In this document: positions 52,994 to 64,000 of the stretch, in pieces | Position numbering within the stretch: the first letter of the stretch is position 1 | Layout: every line of letters begins with the position of its first letter | Assembly (NCBI RefSeq): GCF_023702065.1 | Contig: NZ_QFDM01000002.1 | Location: 124,001-188,000 of the forward strand | Origin: Methanoculleus oceani | Lineage (GTDB): Archaea > Halobacteriota > Methanomicrobia > Methanomicrobiales > Methanoculleaceae | Reading direction: 5' to 3' | Length of the DNA stretch: 64,000 nt | Program-made: the position numbers and the translations under genes | The notes under the pieces: generated by a model | What the model saw: only the letters and a program-made list of their open reading frames with translations | Told to the model about the DNA's origin: nothing | The model's database searches: none

Positions 52994-53686
52994 ATGCCAG
53001 ATCACGACAGGCCGCACGTGCTCATGATGTCAGAGATCACCGTCGACGGGAAGCTTACCCTGAAGCGCGGGGCCTCCAGCAAGATCCTCATGAAGTATAT
53101 GGCCCCCGAGACCGAACTCCTCCTTCACCAGACCCGGGCGGAATACGACGCCATCATGGTCGGAGCAAACACCATCAGGATCGACAATTCTTTCCTGACG
53201 GTCCGGCTGGTAGAGGGGAAAAGCCCGATCCGTGTCATTCCGAACAGCCGGGGGGATATCCCGCCGGATTCAAACGTCCTTGGATCGGACGCCCGGACGA
53301 TCATCGCCGTCAGCGAGGCTGCACCGCCGGAGAAGGTTGCGCGGCTCCGGGCAGGCGGCGTCGATGTCGTTGTCGCGGGAGCGAGCCAGGTCGACCTGCC
53401 GGAACTGATGCGGGTTCTCAAAAGAGATTACGGCGTCTGCCGGATGATGATCGAGGGTGGACCGACGCTGAACTGGTCCATGTTAAACCACCGCCTCGTA
53501 GATGAGATACGCCTGATCCACCTGCCGTTTATCGTCGGCGGTGCCGATACCCCGTCTCTCGTCGGGGGCATGCATATCGAGACAGAAGAAGAGATGTTCC
53601 GGCTCTCCTTGAAACGCCATTTCATGTGCGGGAGCAACCTGGTCACGGAGTGGGACGTGCTCTACAGTCCCGCTCCCGGAAATTAA
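52994..53686 (+). CDS. arfC: 2,5-diamino-6-ribosylaminopyrimidinone 5'-phosphate reductase (RibD-C)
   Basis: A 230-aa stand-alone RibD C-terminal (DHFR-like) reductase of archaeal riboflavin/F420 biosynthesis. SEITVDGKLTLKRG, YDAIMVGANTIRIDN and MMIEGGPTLNWSML are the three conserved motifs for NADPH and substrate. Bacteria fuse this to a deaminase; archaea do not. The ATG at 52994 was chosen. Confidence 0.93.
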   Translation: MPDHDRPHVLMMSEITVDGKLTLKRGASSKILMKYMAPETELLLHQTRAEYDAIMVGANTIRIDNSFLTVRLVEGKSPIRVIPNSRGDIPPDSNVLGSDARTIIAVSEAAPPEKVARLRAGGVDVVVAGASQVDLPELMRVLKRDYGVCRMMIEGGPTLNWSMLNHRLVDEIRLIHLPFIVGGADTPSLVGGMHIETEEEMFRLSLKRHFMCGSNLVTEWDVLYSPAPGN

Positions 53687-53692
53687 TTTTTT
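53687..53692 (+). terminator. T-tract after the RibD-C reductase gene
   Basis: Six T directly follow the TAA stop, between this gene and the convergent truD. Confidence 0.5.
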
Positions 53693-53695
53693 GGG

Positions 53696-54967
53696 CTAGA
53701 TCATCATATAGGGGTCCGCCTTCATGTATTCCCGGCAGACCGTCGTCGCGTAGTGGCCGGGAGGGAGCGTAAACCTGAGCCTGACGCTCAAATCGACCAC
53801 ATCCGCCTCCACGTCGGTGGAGAGGCTGATCGGCCGGAGGGCCCCGGCGAACTTTGTCGAGACGAACCGGGAGACGCGCTCGAAATTCCCGGTATCGATC
53901 CCTGATTTTTGCATCAAGTCCTGCAGGATCTCATCCATCGGCCCGTGCGACACGATCGGTTCCGAGCCCGGGATGAAGAGAGCGATCCGGCACCGGCCGC
54001 GACGGATCTGCAGCAGGGCCGCCTGCCGGTTCCGCGCGGAGACGATGTCTTCGCGCCCGTTTGCAAAGAGCAGCCGGTCGCCGACCTCCGGTTCGGTCAG
54101 CGAAAGGCCGGCTTCTATACGGGAGGAGAGCGCGCTGTTGAAGAGATACGACTGGAACGCGCTCACGAGAAGCGAGAGGAGCTTTGGCGGGAGCGCCTGA
54201 AGCGCACCGGCATAGTCGCCGGGGTTCGCAACGAGGTGGTTCAACATCGCCCGCTCGTAGGTCATCTGGACGGGGAGGGCGGCGAGGGCCGCCCTTGCGT
54301 CCCGGGTCTTTGCGAAGTGAGTCCGGGCCTGTTGCGCAACCTCCGATTCGCGGGGGTATGACCGGCCGACATACGTGGCCACGGCGCCTTCGTAATCACC
54401 TTTGAGGATGCTCTCGCCGACGACGTGGGTGACCGGCCGGACGACGCCGAACCGCTGCAGCCCGTAGTAGTTCGGTACCCCGGCGGACGCGACCTCCGTC
54501 GCCGCCTGCACCCGCGCCGGGAGGTCCTCTGCGATGCAGTCCCGGATGGTGATATCGAACCGGTTGCCTGCGAGGCCCCCGAGGACGAGCGAGTGCTGCG
54601 ACCGTCCGACGACCTCGAGCGTGATATCGGCAAGATGCACCTGCCCGACCGCTTCGGGCGAGACGTCATAGAGAGATATGAACTGGGTGGTCACCGCGTT
54701 CTTGTCCTTGGTCCCCGCCCAGGCGATCCGCCGGTGGCTGATGCCGAGCCGCTTTGCGATCTCCTTGACCGCCCGCTGGAGTTCCCAGTTCTTCTTGGTG
54801 AGCCGGCAGATCAGGTACGGGCCGTCGGGATCGCTGATCGGGAGCGGCAGCTCTTCGACGACAAAGTCTTCCGGGCTCGAGCGGAGCCGCCCGCCGATGC
54901 CGGGAGCGTCGGACGCGTAGTAGCGCATCCCCAGTTCCTCTTCGAGGGGATAGGGTGAGGGCATCAT
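53696..54967 (-). CDS. truD: tRNA pseudouridine(13) synthase TruD
   Basis: A 423-aa enzyme converting U13 of tRNA to pseudouridine. The catalytic Asp88 lies in AGTKDKNAVTTQ, the TruD signature. GNRFDITIRD and YYGLQRFG are also conserved, and a large insertion domain precedes the C-terminal REYMKADP. It overlaps pth2 by four bases (ATGA), forming a tRNA-related operon. Confidence 0.96.
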   Translation of the reverse strand: MMPSPYPLEEELGMRYYASDAPGIGGRLRSSPEDFVVEELPLPISDPDGPYLICRLTKKNWELQRAVKEIAKRLGISHRRIAWAGTKDKNAVTTQFISLYDVSPEAVGQVHLADITLEVVGRSQHSLVLGGLAGNRFDITIRDCIAEDLPARVQAATEVASAGVPNYYGLQRFGVVRPVTHVVGESILKGDYEGAVATYVGRSYPRESEVAQQARTHFAKTRDARAALAALPVQMTYERAMLNHLVANPGDYAGALQALPPKLLSLLVSAFQSYLFNSALSSRIEAGLSLTEPEVGDRLLFANGREDIVSARNRQAALLQIRRGRCRIALFIPGSEPIVSHGPMDEILQDLMQKSGIDTGNFERVSRFVSTKFAGALRPISLSTDVEADVVDLSVRLRFTLPPGHYATTVCREYMKADPYMMI

Positions 54968-55326
54968 AGCAGGGAGAGGTCGCCGGTGATCCGGTCGAGG
55001 TCTTCGGCACGGGCGGGCCCGAGACCGAGCGCGGTCACGGTCCCCGGCGGGATCTCGGTCATCCCGGCGTCCTGGATGATCGATGCGGGGATGCCCGCCC
55101 GCTCTGCAATCGTCTTGAGTTCAAAGAGCTGCCGCTCGGTCGATGCCTTCAGCACCACCTTCTTCTGTCCCTCGTCAAGCCAGGCCTTCCTCGCAAGCTT
55201 GTCGGCCTTCTCGTAGGCCCCGATGGCGGCGTGGGCGATCTGTGCGCACTTCTTGCCGCAACTCATCTTGACGTCGGCGCGCACGACCAGGCATTGCTTC
55301 CACTTGAACTCCCGTAGATCAGGCAT
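54964..55326 (-). CDS. pth2: Peptidyl-tRNA hydrolase (Pth2)
   Basis: A 120-aa archaeal/eukaryal-type hydrolase releasing peptides from stalled peptidyl-tRNA. KQCLVVRADVKMSCGKKCAQIAHAAIG carries the conserved Lys/Asp and GK-x-x-AQ-x-AHA. The C-terminal PGTVTALGLGPA is the second signature. Full length; first gene of the pth2-truD pair. Confidence 0.96.
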   Translation of the reverse strand: MPDLREFKWKQCLVVRADVKMSCGKKCAQIAHAAIGAYEKADKLARKAWLDEGQKKVVLKASTERQLFELKTIAERAGIPASIIQDAGMTEIPPGTVTALGLGPARAEDLDRITGDLSLL

Positions 55327-55467
55327 TTCGTACTAGTTGGGGGATGATCCGTCAAATACGCAGCTATGGGGACGGGGGGCGGCACGCGGCCGGCGTCGTG
55401 GAGGGGTGGAGAGGGGGGTCGCAAGAGCGGGGAGGCAACCAGCCGCTCATCATAACCTCACGAACCA

Positions 55468-55783
55468 TTACACGGATTTCCAGTGGATATCGCGTCTGGG
55501 GGAGGGGCTGACGGGGAGTGCGAGCGCAGCGAGCTTGAGCACCGTTAGGTGCGAGGGGGGAACATCCCCCCTCCCCGCAAGGGGACACCTGTAAAACCCC
55601 TCATTGCAACCCCCACCCCACCCGGCCTCCGGCCTCCTCCTCCGCACCTTCGGTGCTCATGCTCCGGCCCTATGGCCCATCGCAACTCGCACCTGCGGTG
55701 CTTAAACTCCTGCCGTTCCGGCAGTCGTTCCCCGCCCCGAGGGTCGGGGGCAGTGCGTGGCGATATCCCTCAAAATCCGTGCC
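55468..55783. repeat. Hairpin-module element C with terminal inverted repeats
   Basis: A 316-bp intergenic element. The left end includes CACGGATTTCCAGTGGATAT. The right end (55761-55783), on the other strand, reads GCACGGATTTTGAGGGATAT, so 9 plus 8 bases match in place. Internal hairpins: GCACC-ttc-GGTGC (55644-55656), GCACC-tgc-GGTGC (55689-55701) and CTGCCG-ttc-CGGCAG (55710-55724). A 27-bp block at 55497-55523 is identical to element B. Confidence 0.65.
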
Positions 55784-56047
55784 AGGGCTTGCGAGGTCTC
55801 GAAGAATGCCGGGGGTTCTACCTGGATTTCAACCACCATCTGGCAGTCTGAGAGTGCAAGCGAAGTGAGCATGAGAAGACCAAAGATCTTCGAGAGGGAC
55901 ATGCTCGCTCACGACTCGACCCCCCATCCCCCACCCGCTCCCTTTTAAATCACCGAACGTCCACTTTACTCAGGAACCCGGTCGCCGGCCTGCAGCACAG
56001 GGGCAGGCAACCGGCACCGGAAATGCACGTGTGCGGGGCATGGTAAT
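55784..56047. other. Decayed hairpin module and promoter of the geranylgeranyl-reductase gene
   Basis: A further module at about 55866-55914 pairs GTGAGCATG with CATGCTC...CAC around AAGA/TCTT. To its right CCTTTTAAAT (55941-55950) is a TATA-like box for the next gene. No coding sequence is seen in 55327-56047. Confidence 0.45.
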
Positions 56048-57199
56048 CTGGTCTGGGATGTTGTTGTTGTGGGCGCGGGCCCCGCCGGGAGTGCCGCGGC
56101 GCGGGCGTGTGCGGAGAAGGGGCTTTCGACGCTCTGTATCGAGGAGCACGGGACGATCGGCTACCCCGTGCAGTGCGCAGGACTGCTCTCCGCGTCCGCG
56201 TTTGCCGAGTGCGGCGTCTCAGAGCGATCGGTCCAGAACGAGGTGAGCGGCGCCCGCATGGTCTCGGATCTTGGTGGCGAACTCCTCTTCGATGCCCGGG
56301 CCACAAAGGCCTATGTCGTCGACCGGGGCCTCTTCGACCGGGAGATGGCAAAGAATGCGGCGGATGCTGGCGCGGAGTTCCTCTTAAAGACCAGTGTATC
56401 GGGCATCAGCGGCTCCTCTCTCCAGACCCGGGGGGCCCGCGGGCGCGAGGAGATCCCCTTCCGCCTCATCATCGCTGCGGACGGGCCGCGGAGTTCCGTC
56501 GCCCGCATGCTCGATCTGCAGCGGCCTGAGCTCTACCTCGCCGGGGTTCAGGCGGAGGTTCCCTACGAGATGAATCCGCGCTACGTGGAGCTGCACCCCA
56601 ACGCCTCGCCCGACTTCTTCGGGTGGGTGATCCCGGTCTCGGGGACCCGGGCCCGCGTCGGCCTCTGTGCCCGGGAGCACGCAAAGGATCACTTCGACCG
56701 GTTCATCTCCCGCTACGGGGGGAACTCGCTCCACCTCGCAAGCGGGGTCATCCCGCTCGGGGTTATGCCGCAGACCTACGGCCGCCGGGCACTCATCGTC
56801 GGCGACGCGGCAGGGTTCGCCAAGCCCACGTCGGGGGGGGGAGTCTACACCGGCATCCGGTCCGCAAAACATGCGGCCGCGACCGCGGCGGCGTGCGTGG
56901 CGCGCAGGACATTCGATGACGGGAGCCTCCGGGATTACGAACGGCGCTGGAAGGAAGACTTCGGGAAAGAACTCGATATCGGAATGAAAGCACTCAGGAT
57001 GCGGCAGAGAATGACGCCCGAGGAGATCGATCGTCTCTGCCGGGCCTTAAATGACCCGGACCTCATCGAGACGATCGTGGAGCACGGCGACATGGACCGG
57101 CCGGGCACCCTGCTTCGAAGGCTCGCCCTGAAACCCGCATTGGTCAGGGCAATGGGCATACTTTTCGCGTCGGGAGTACGTCAGGTTCTTACCGGTTGA
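56048..57199 (+). CDS. Geranylgeranyl-reductase-family FAD oxidoreductase; non-canonical start
   Basis: About 383 aa. The FAD-binding beta1-loop is [15 protein letters not shown], followed by [37 protein letters not shown] and [20 protein letters not shown], as in archaeal enzymes that saturate lipid chains (archaeol synthesis) and related reductases. The first ATG/GTG/TTG in frame is the GTG at 56069, which falls inside the FAD motif and would delete its first strand. CTG at 56048, nine bases after GCGGGG, gives a complete N-terminus and is used here. A frameshift error in the sequence is an alternative. Confidence 0.85.
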   Translation: MVWDVVVVGAGPAGSAAARACAEKGLSTLCIEEHGTIGYPVQCAGLLSASAFAECGVSERSVQNEVSGARMVSDLGGELLFDARATKAYVVDRGLFDREMAKNAADAGAEFLLKTSVSGISGSSLQTRGARGREEIPFRLIIAADGPRSSVARMLDLQRPELYLAGVQAEVPYEMNPRYVELHPNASPDFFGWVIPVSGTRARVGLCAREHAKDHFDRFISRYGGNSLHLASGVIPLGVMPQTYGRRALIVGDAAGFAKPTSGGGVYTGIRSAKHAAATAAACVARRTFDDGSLRDYERRWKEDFGKELDIGMKALRMRQRMTPEEIDRLCRALNDPDLIETIVEHGDMDRPGTLLRRLALKPALVRAMGILFASGVRQVLTG

Positions 57200-57249
57200 T
57201 ACAACTCTCGCGCTTAGTAATACATTTATACCTAAACGTAATACAACTC
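57199..57249 (+). promoter_or_regulatory. Promoter/operator candidate of the cobalt/nickel operon
   Basis: The nonamer ATACAACTC occurs at 57199-57207 and again at 57241-57249, 42 bp apart (four helical turns). Between them is a TATA-like ACATTTATACC (57222-57232), 30 nt before the cbiM ATG. The pair looks like a regulator binding site flanking the promoter. Confidence 0.5.
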
Positions 57250-57261
57250 GTCAGGTGTGCC

Positions 57262-57900
57262 ATGCATATACCTGATGCATTTATACCGATGGGACAGGCC
57301 CTGGTCTACTGGGTCATCGCCCTCGTCTTCATCGCTCTTGCCCTCCGGTGGGCGCGGCGCTCGATGGGAGAGGAGAAGATACCGCTGGTCGCCGTGCTTG
57401 CGGCAGGCATCTTCGCCATCCAGGCGTTGAACATCCCCATTCCCTGGGGAACGAGCGGCCACATGGTCGGTGCGGCGCTCGCGGCAATCGTCCTCGGGTC
57501 GCCGTATGCGGGGGTCTTCGTCCTGACGCTGGTGCTCCTCGTGCAGGGCGTCATCTTCGGTGACGGCGGCATCACCGTCATGGGCGCCAACATCGTCAAC
57601 ATGGGCGTCGTCGGCGGGTTCGTCGGTTACTATGGCTATACCGGCATCAAAGGCGTGATAGGGAATGCATATGCCGCTGCGTTCATCGCCGGCTGGGCGT
57701 CGCTTTTTGTCTCCGCAATCCTCTGTGCGGTCGAACTCGCAATCGCCGGCACGTTCCCGCTCAGTCTCGGACTCACCTTCATGGGGACCTACCACGCGGT
57801 CATCGGTCTCATCGAGGGAGGCATCACCGCGGTCGCTCTCTACCTGATAGCCTCGGCACGGCCCGACATCCTTGAACACCCGAGAGGGGTGAGCGCGTAA
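57262..57900 (+). CDS. cbiM: Cobalt/nickel ECF transporter substrate-binding subunit CbiM
   Basis: A 212-aa membrane S-component. It starts [10 protein letters not shown], in which the N-terminal Met-His supplies metal ligands in this family. [18 protein letters not shown] (with His) and [20 protein letters not shown] are conserved. AGGTG precedes the ATG. It heads cbiM-N-O-Q; Co(II) for corrinoids or Ni(II) for F430 cannot be separated by sequence. Confidence 0.95.
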   Translation: MHIPDAFIPMGQALVYWVIALVFIALALRWARRSMGEEKIPLVAVLAAGIFAIQALNIPIPWGTSGHMVGAALAAIVLGSPYAGVFVLTLVLLVQGVIFGDGGITVMGANIVNMGVVGGFVGYYGYTGIKGVIGNAYAAAFIAGWASLFVSAILCAVELAIAGTFPLSLGLTFMGTYHAVIGLIEGGITAVALYLIASARPDILEHPRGVSA

Positions 57901-58250
57901 TGGAGACGAAACAGTTTGTCATCATCGGTGTGGTGATTGCCCTCGTGATCGCCGTTGCCGCGCCGTTCCTTGCGTCCGGTGACCCCGACGGCCTCGAGAG
58001 CGCGTTCTTCAGCATCTACGAGGCAAAGCCGTTCATGGGGAGCGAACTCGACGAAGATGCCGCAGGCACCGCAGAGGAGCAGGTGATCGCCGCGACCGGG
58101 AACGACTTCTCATACGAGGCGCTCATGCCCGATTACAGCATCCCTGGCCTCGATAAGACAGGAGAGGTGTTTGCGGTCGTGATCGGCACGCTTCTTATGC
58201 TGGTACTGGTATTCGCCGTTGCGAAGATTTCCGCACGGCCCGATAATTAG
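57900..58250 (+). CDS. cbiN: CbiN-like PDGLE-domain subunit
   Basis: A 116-aa protein with an N-terminal and a C-terminal membrane helix and an extracellular loop. FLASGDPDGLESAF contains the PDGLE motif of the CbiN-like/NikN subunit, which helps load metal into CbiM. Its ATG overlaps the cbiM stop by one base (TAATG). Confidence 0.9.
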   Translation: METKQFVIIGVVIALVIAVAAPFLASGDPDGLESAFFSIYEAKPFMGSELDEDAAGTAEEQVIAATGNDFSYEALMPDYSIPGLDKTGEVFAVVIGTLLMLVLVFAVAKISARPDN

Positions 58251-58280
58251 ATACCTGAAAAACTCCCACTTTTTGCTATT

Positions 58281-59114
58281 ATGCACCTGCTCGAGACCCG
58301 CGATCTCACACACATCTATCGCGGCAACGTCCACGCTCTCGAGGGCGTGAACTTCGTCGCAGAGAGAAGGTCCCGCATCGCCGTCATCGGGCCGAACGGT
58401 GCCGGCAAGAGTACCCTCTTCAAGCACTTCAACGGCATCCTCAGACCCACGTCCGGCGAGGTGCTGGTCAGGGGCGAGCCTATCACGAAGGAGAACATCC
58501 GCGAGGTCAGGAAGTTCGTCGGGATCGTCTTCCAGAACCCCGACGACCAGATCTTCTCCCCCACCGTGGAGCAGGACATTGCGTTCGGCCCGACGAACCT
58601 CGGCCTCGACGAGGAGACAGTCGCCCACCGTGTCGAGGAAGCCCTGCACCTCCTCGGGATCGAGGAACTGCGCGAGCGCGTGCCGCACCACCTCTCGGGC
58701 GGTGAAAAGAAACGGGTCGCCATCGCAGGCATCCTCGCGATGGAGCCGCAGGTGCTGGTGCTCGACGAGCCGACTGCGGGGCTCGATCCCCAGGGTGTCG
58801 CCGACCTCGTGGCGTTCGTCAACCGGCTGCCCGAGGAGTACGGCATGACGGTGATCTTCTCGACCCACCATCTCGACCTCGTGGCGGAGATGGCGGACTT
58901 CATCTATGTGATGGACCGGGGAAGCGTGGTGGGCTCCGGGACGGTCGAGGAGGTCTTCACCCGGCCGGAGCTGCTCACCAGGACACGGCTCGACGTGCCG
59001 CCCATACCGAAGCTGATCCGGTCGCTGCAGGAGAGCGGTATCGCCATCGATATGGCCTACACTTACGAAGATGCGAAGAAGTCGTTCCTCGACGCCTACG
59101 CGAGACGAGAATGA
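58281..59114 (+). CDS. cbiO: Cobalt/nickel ECF transporter ATPase CbiO
   Basis: A 277-aa ABC ATPase: Walker A GPNGAGKST, Q-loop VFQNPDDQIFSP (the NPDDQ form is typical of CbiO/EcfA), signature LSGGEKKR, Walker B VLVLDEPTAGLDP and switch FSTHHLD. It is the motor of the ECF importer. Confidence 0.96.
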   Translation: MHLLETRDLTHIYRGNVHALEGVNFVAERRSRIAVIGPNGAGKSTLFKHFNGILRPTSGEVLVRGEPITKENIREVRKFVGIVFQNPDDQIFSPTVEQDIAFGPTNLGLDEETVAHRVEEALHLLGIEELRERVPHHLSGGEKKRVAIAGILAMEPQVLVLDEPTAGLDPQGVADLVAFVNRLPEEYGMTVIFSTHHLDLVAEMADFIYVMDRGSVVGSGTVEEVFTRPELLTRTRLDVPPIPKLIRSLQESGIAIDMAYTYEDAKKSFLDAYARRE

Positions 59115-59926
59115 TCGACGATCTCTACTTCATCGAGAAGTCCGCTTACCAGACGAGTGTCGTCCACCGACTGGACGCAAGGATTAAACTCCTCGTAGCC
59201 CTCGCTGCCATCGTGGCCGTCGTAGCCCTGCCGTACTCGACGAGGGTCTACGAGCTTGGCGCCGTCCTTTTCGCTCTCGTTGTCGTCCTCTGGGCCGCAT
59301 CGCGCCTCTCGCCAGCCGTCTACCTCCAAAGGCTCGCCCTCATCCTGCCGTTCGGGATCTTCCTGGTCGGGTTTCAGGTATTCGTAAAAAACCCTTATTA
59401 CGAGGTTTTCCACCCGATTGCGACCCTGCCCTTCGGGATAGAGGTCTACGCGGAGTCGGTGGAGTTCGCGTCGATCCTCCTCGTGAAGTTCATCGTCAGC
59501 ATATCGTTCATCGTCCTGCTCTCGTCGACGACGAAGATGCAGGACCTAATCGAGGCGGCAGGGAGGCTCGGTCTGCCCAGGGAGTTCACCCTCACGCTCG
59601 GGATGATGGTCCGCTACATCTTTGTCTTCGCCGAGATGTTTAACAGGATACGAACCGCGATGGAGACCCGGTGCTTCGATCCCCTCGACCGCACCCTCCC
59701 CTACCGCTACCGGCTGCACGAGATCGGCTACACGGTCGGGACGATCTTCATCCGGTCCTACGAGCAGGGCGAGCGCACCTACACGAGCATGCTCTGCCGG
59801 GGATACGGGGCGAACGCCGGCCTCTACATCCGACGAAAACCCCTCCGTGCCGGGGAGATTGTATTCTTTGCCGCGACGCTTGCCTTCATCGCGACCTCCA
59901 CGGTCCTGATCTACCTGCACCCGTAG
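59111..59926 (+). CDS. cbiQ: Cobalt/nickel ECF transporter membrane subunit CbiQ
   Basis: A 271-aa T-component with five or six helices. The coupling motifs for the ATPase are ETRCFDPLDRT and MLCRGYGAN (both of the A/E-x-R-G type). It overlaps cbiO by four bases (ATGA). Last gene of the operon. Confidence 0.95.
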   Translation: MIDDLYFIEKSAYQTSVVHRLDARIKLLVALAAIVAVVALPYSTRVYELGAVLFALVVVLWAASRLSPAVYLQRLALILPFGIFLVGFQVFVKNPYYEVFHPIATLPFGIEVYAESVEFASILLVKFIVSISFIVLLSSTTKMQDLIEAAGRLGLPREFTLTLGMMVRYIFVFAEMFNRIRTAMETRCFDPLDRTLPYRYRLHEIGYTVGTIFIRSYEQGERTYTSMLCRGYGANAGLYIRRKPLRAGEIVFFAATLAFIATSTVLIYLHP

Positions 59927-59949
59927 GTCAGATTGCGTAAGGCGCGCCG

Positions 59950-60135
59950 GGTCGTGCTCCTGCCCGTCCCCTCGAAACTCTTCGGCCCGTCGTCACTCGA
60001 AACCCTTCGGGTTTCTCATGCTCCTGCCGTTCCGCCAGTCGCAACTCGCATCTGCGGTGCTCATGCTCCTGCCGTTCCGCCAGTCGCAACTCGCATCTGC
60101 GGTGCTCATGCTCCTGCCGTTCCGCCAGTCGCACA
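59950..60135. repeat. Hairpin-module array D with 45-bp tandem repeat
   Basis: After an AAACCC-ttc-GGGTTT hairpin (60000-60014) a 45-bp unit beginning CTCATGCTCCTGCCGTTCC repeats at 60015, 60060 and 60105 (the third partial). The unit combines the same linkers and stems as element C, but TGCCG-ttc-CGCCA is mispaired here. Being a multiple of three, it leaves open frames on both strands that are not genes. Confidence 0.75.
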
Positions 60136-60182
60136 CGGAAAAAACGGATCGTTCATATAAACCGGCGGTGCATAGGGAAAGT

Positions 60183-60497
60183 ATGCCCCAAAAGAGCGAA
60201 TTCGGCAGAGGGTTCGTCGTCAGCCTGATGCTGCTTTCACGGCACTTCGGCCTGCCCCCCGAGAAAGCCTTCTTCGGCGCCGCGGATCACCTCAACGACC
60301 TCACGGTGCCGGAGCAGTTCCGGGGAACGGAGATCGAGGAGCTCATCGAGCGCCTCCGCAAGATGGTGATCTGGCACCAGCCGGGCACCCTGGACAAGGA
60401 GGACGCGACGGACATCAAGAGGCTTCTCAACCGGATAGCGGTCGCAGTCGATACGCACCTCGGCATACCCGATCCGGATACCGGGAAGTACGACTGA
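60183..60497 (+). CDS. Conserved-looking small protein of unknown function
   Basis: A 104-aa, mostly helical, acidic, cytoplasmic protein: MPQKSEFGRGFVVSLMLLSRHFG, PEQFRGTEIEELIERLRKM and ATDIKRLLNRIAVAVD. I do not recognise the family. The upstream frame is open through the tandem repeat only because its period is a multiple of three; the ATG at 60183 marks the likely start. Confidence 0.7.
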   Translation: MPQKSEFGRGFVVSLMLLSRHFGLPPEKAFFGAADHLNDLTVPEQFRGTEIEELIERLRKMVIWHQPGTLDKEDATDIKRLLNRIAVAVDTHLGIPDPDTGKYD

Positions 60498-60654
60498 CAG
60501 GCGCGCTCTCTTCCCTCCCGGAACCTGCCCCGCAGGAGACAATACGGGAGGGATAGGTCGGGGTGCCGGGCCTCTCCGGGTGCGCTCGCGTGGAGGCCTC
60601 CTCGCACCGTGGACCGGCAGGGTAACCTCCAAACCAGGAATTTTCCGGAGCCAT

Positions 60655-60689
60655 ACAGTATAAGTGGTTATAAAACCAATATATACTGT
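60655..60689 (+). promoter_or_regulatory. gyrBA promoter with nested inverted repeats
   Basis: ACAGTATA (60655-60662) and TATACTGT (60682-60689) form perfect eight-base arms. Between them GGTTATAAAACC (60666-60677) is itself an imperfect palindrome containing the TATA box TTATAAAA. The gyrB ATG is about 60 nt downstream, leaving a short leader with GGAGGT. Confidence 0.65.
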
Positions 60690-60691
60690 GA

Positions 60692-64000
<3,309 letters not shown>

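Noticed and set aside
57181-57262. Cobalamin riboswitch upstream of cbiM
   Set aside because: The leader is too short and lacks the B12-box; only direct repeats and a TATA box are visible.
60015-60135. 45-bp repeats considered as CRISPR or as a repeat protein
   Set aside because: There are no variable spacers, and the implied peptide is an artefact of hairpin modules also found in non-coding regions.

Overview
The window is about 64 kb of high-GC archaeal chromosome. Archaeal TBP, TFS, archaetidyl-lipid enzymes, methanofuran biosynthesis (mfnF, mfnD), two F420-type formate dehydrogenases, archaellins, archaeosortase A and TATA-box promoters together point to a hydrogenotrophic, formate-using methanogen of the Methanomicrobiales. 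A Methanoculleus-like genome is the best guess, but I cannot confirm the species from sequence alone.

Layout. 1-9.1 kb: the start of a polysaccharide flippase, two large PAS sensor proteins, a Zn/Cd-type P-ATPase and a secreted bicupin lipoprotein. 9.1-17.3 kb: a PAS/GAF histidine kinase, a CPH-type (CopB-like) P-ATPase, a secreted PKD protein, an orphan MazF-like protein and a further PAS protein. 17.6-21.4 kb: nitroreductase, HtrA-like protease, alpha/beta hydrolase, glycerophosphodiesterase and a DUF2795 protein. 21.7-26.4 kb: an amino-acid ABC transporter (binding protein, two permeases, ATPase) with a His-tailed EamA transporter inside the cluster. 26.6-28.6 kb: a two-gene glycolytic unit of archaeal aldolase and a phosphofructokinase with PPi-type residues. 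28.9-35.6 kb: membrane and surface proteins, including an ABC exporter and two overlapping archaellin genes. 35.7-42.5 kb: a tandem duplication of fdhA-fdhB. 42.9-47.4 kb: Zn-ribbon proteins, mfnF-mfnD, surE-rpiA and a winged-helix regulator. 47.8-55.3 kb: tbp, acs, tfs, artA, a CDP-alcohol phosphatidyltransferase, a riboflavin/F420-pathway reductase, truD and pth2. 56-60.5 kb: a geranylgeranyl-reductase-family protein, the cobalt/nickel ECF operon cbiM-N-O-Q and a small unknown. 60.7 kb to the end: gyrB and the start of gyrA.

How it fits together. The genes describe a CO2/formate methanogen: formate oxidation feeds F420 and ferredoxin, methanofuran is made locally, cobalt or nickel is imported for corrinoid/F430 enzymes, acetate is activated by Acs, and sugar phosphates are handled by aldolase, PFK and RpiA. 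Metal handling recurs: two P-ATPases, a His-rich EamA protein and an ECF importer.

The most unusual signals are non-coding. Four intergenic regions (about 23.8, 28.8, 55.5 and 60.0 kb) share a modular element: short hairpins whose stems differ in sequence but keep their pairing, joined by conserved linkers. In two copies the element is bounded by imperfect terminal inverted repeats. Clear palindromic operator candidates lie at the acs, gyrBA, fdhA and regulator promoters. Two genes appear to lack any ATG, GTG or TTG start, and both P-ATPase genes are preceded by tiny Cys-containing ORFs.
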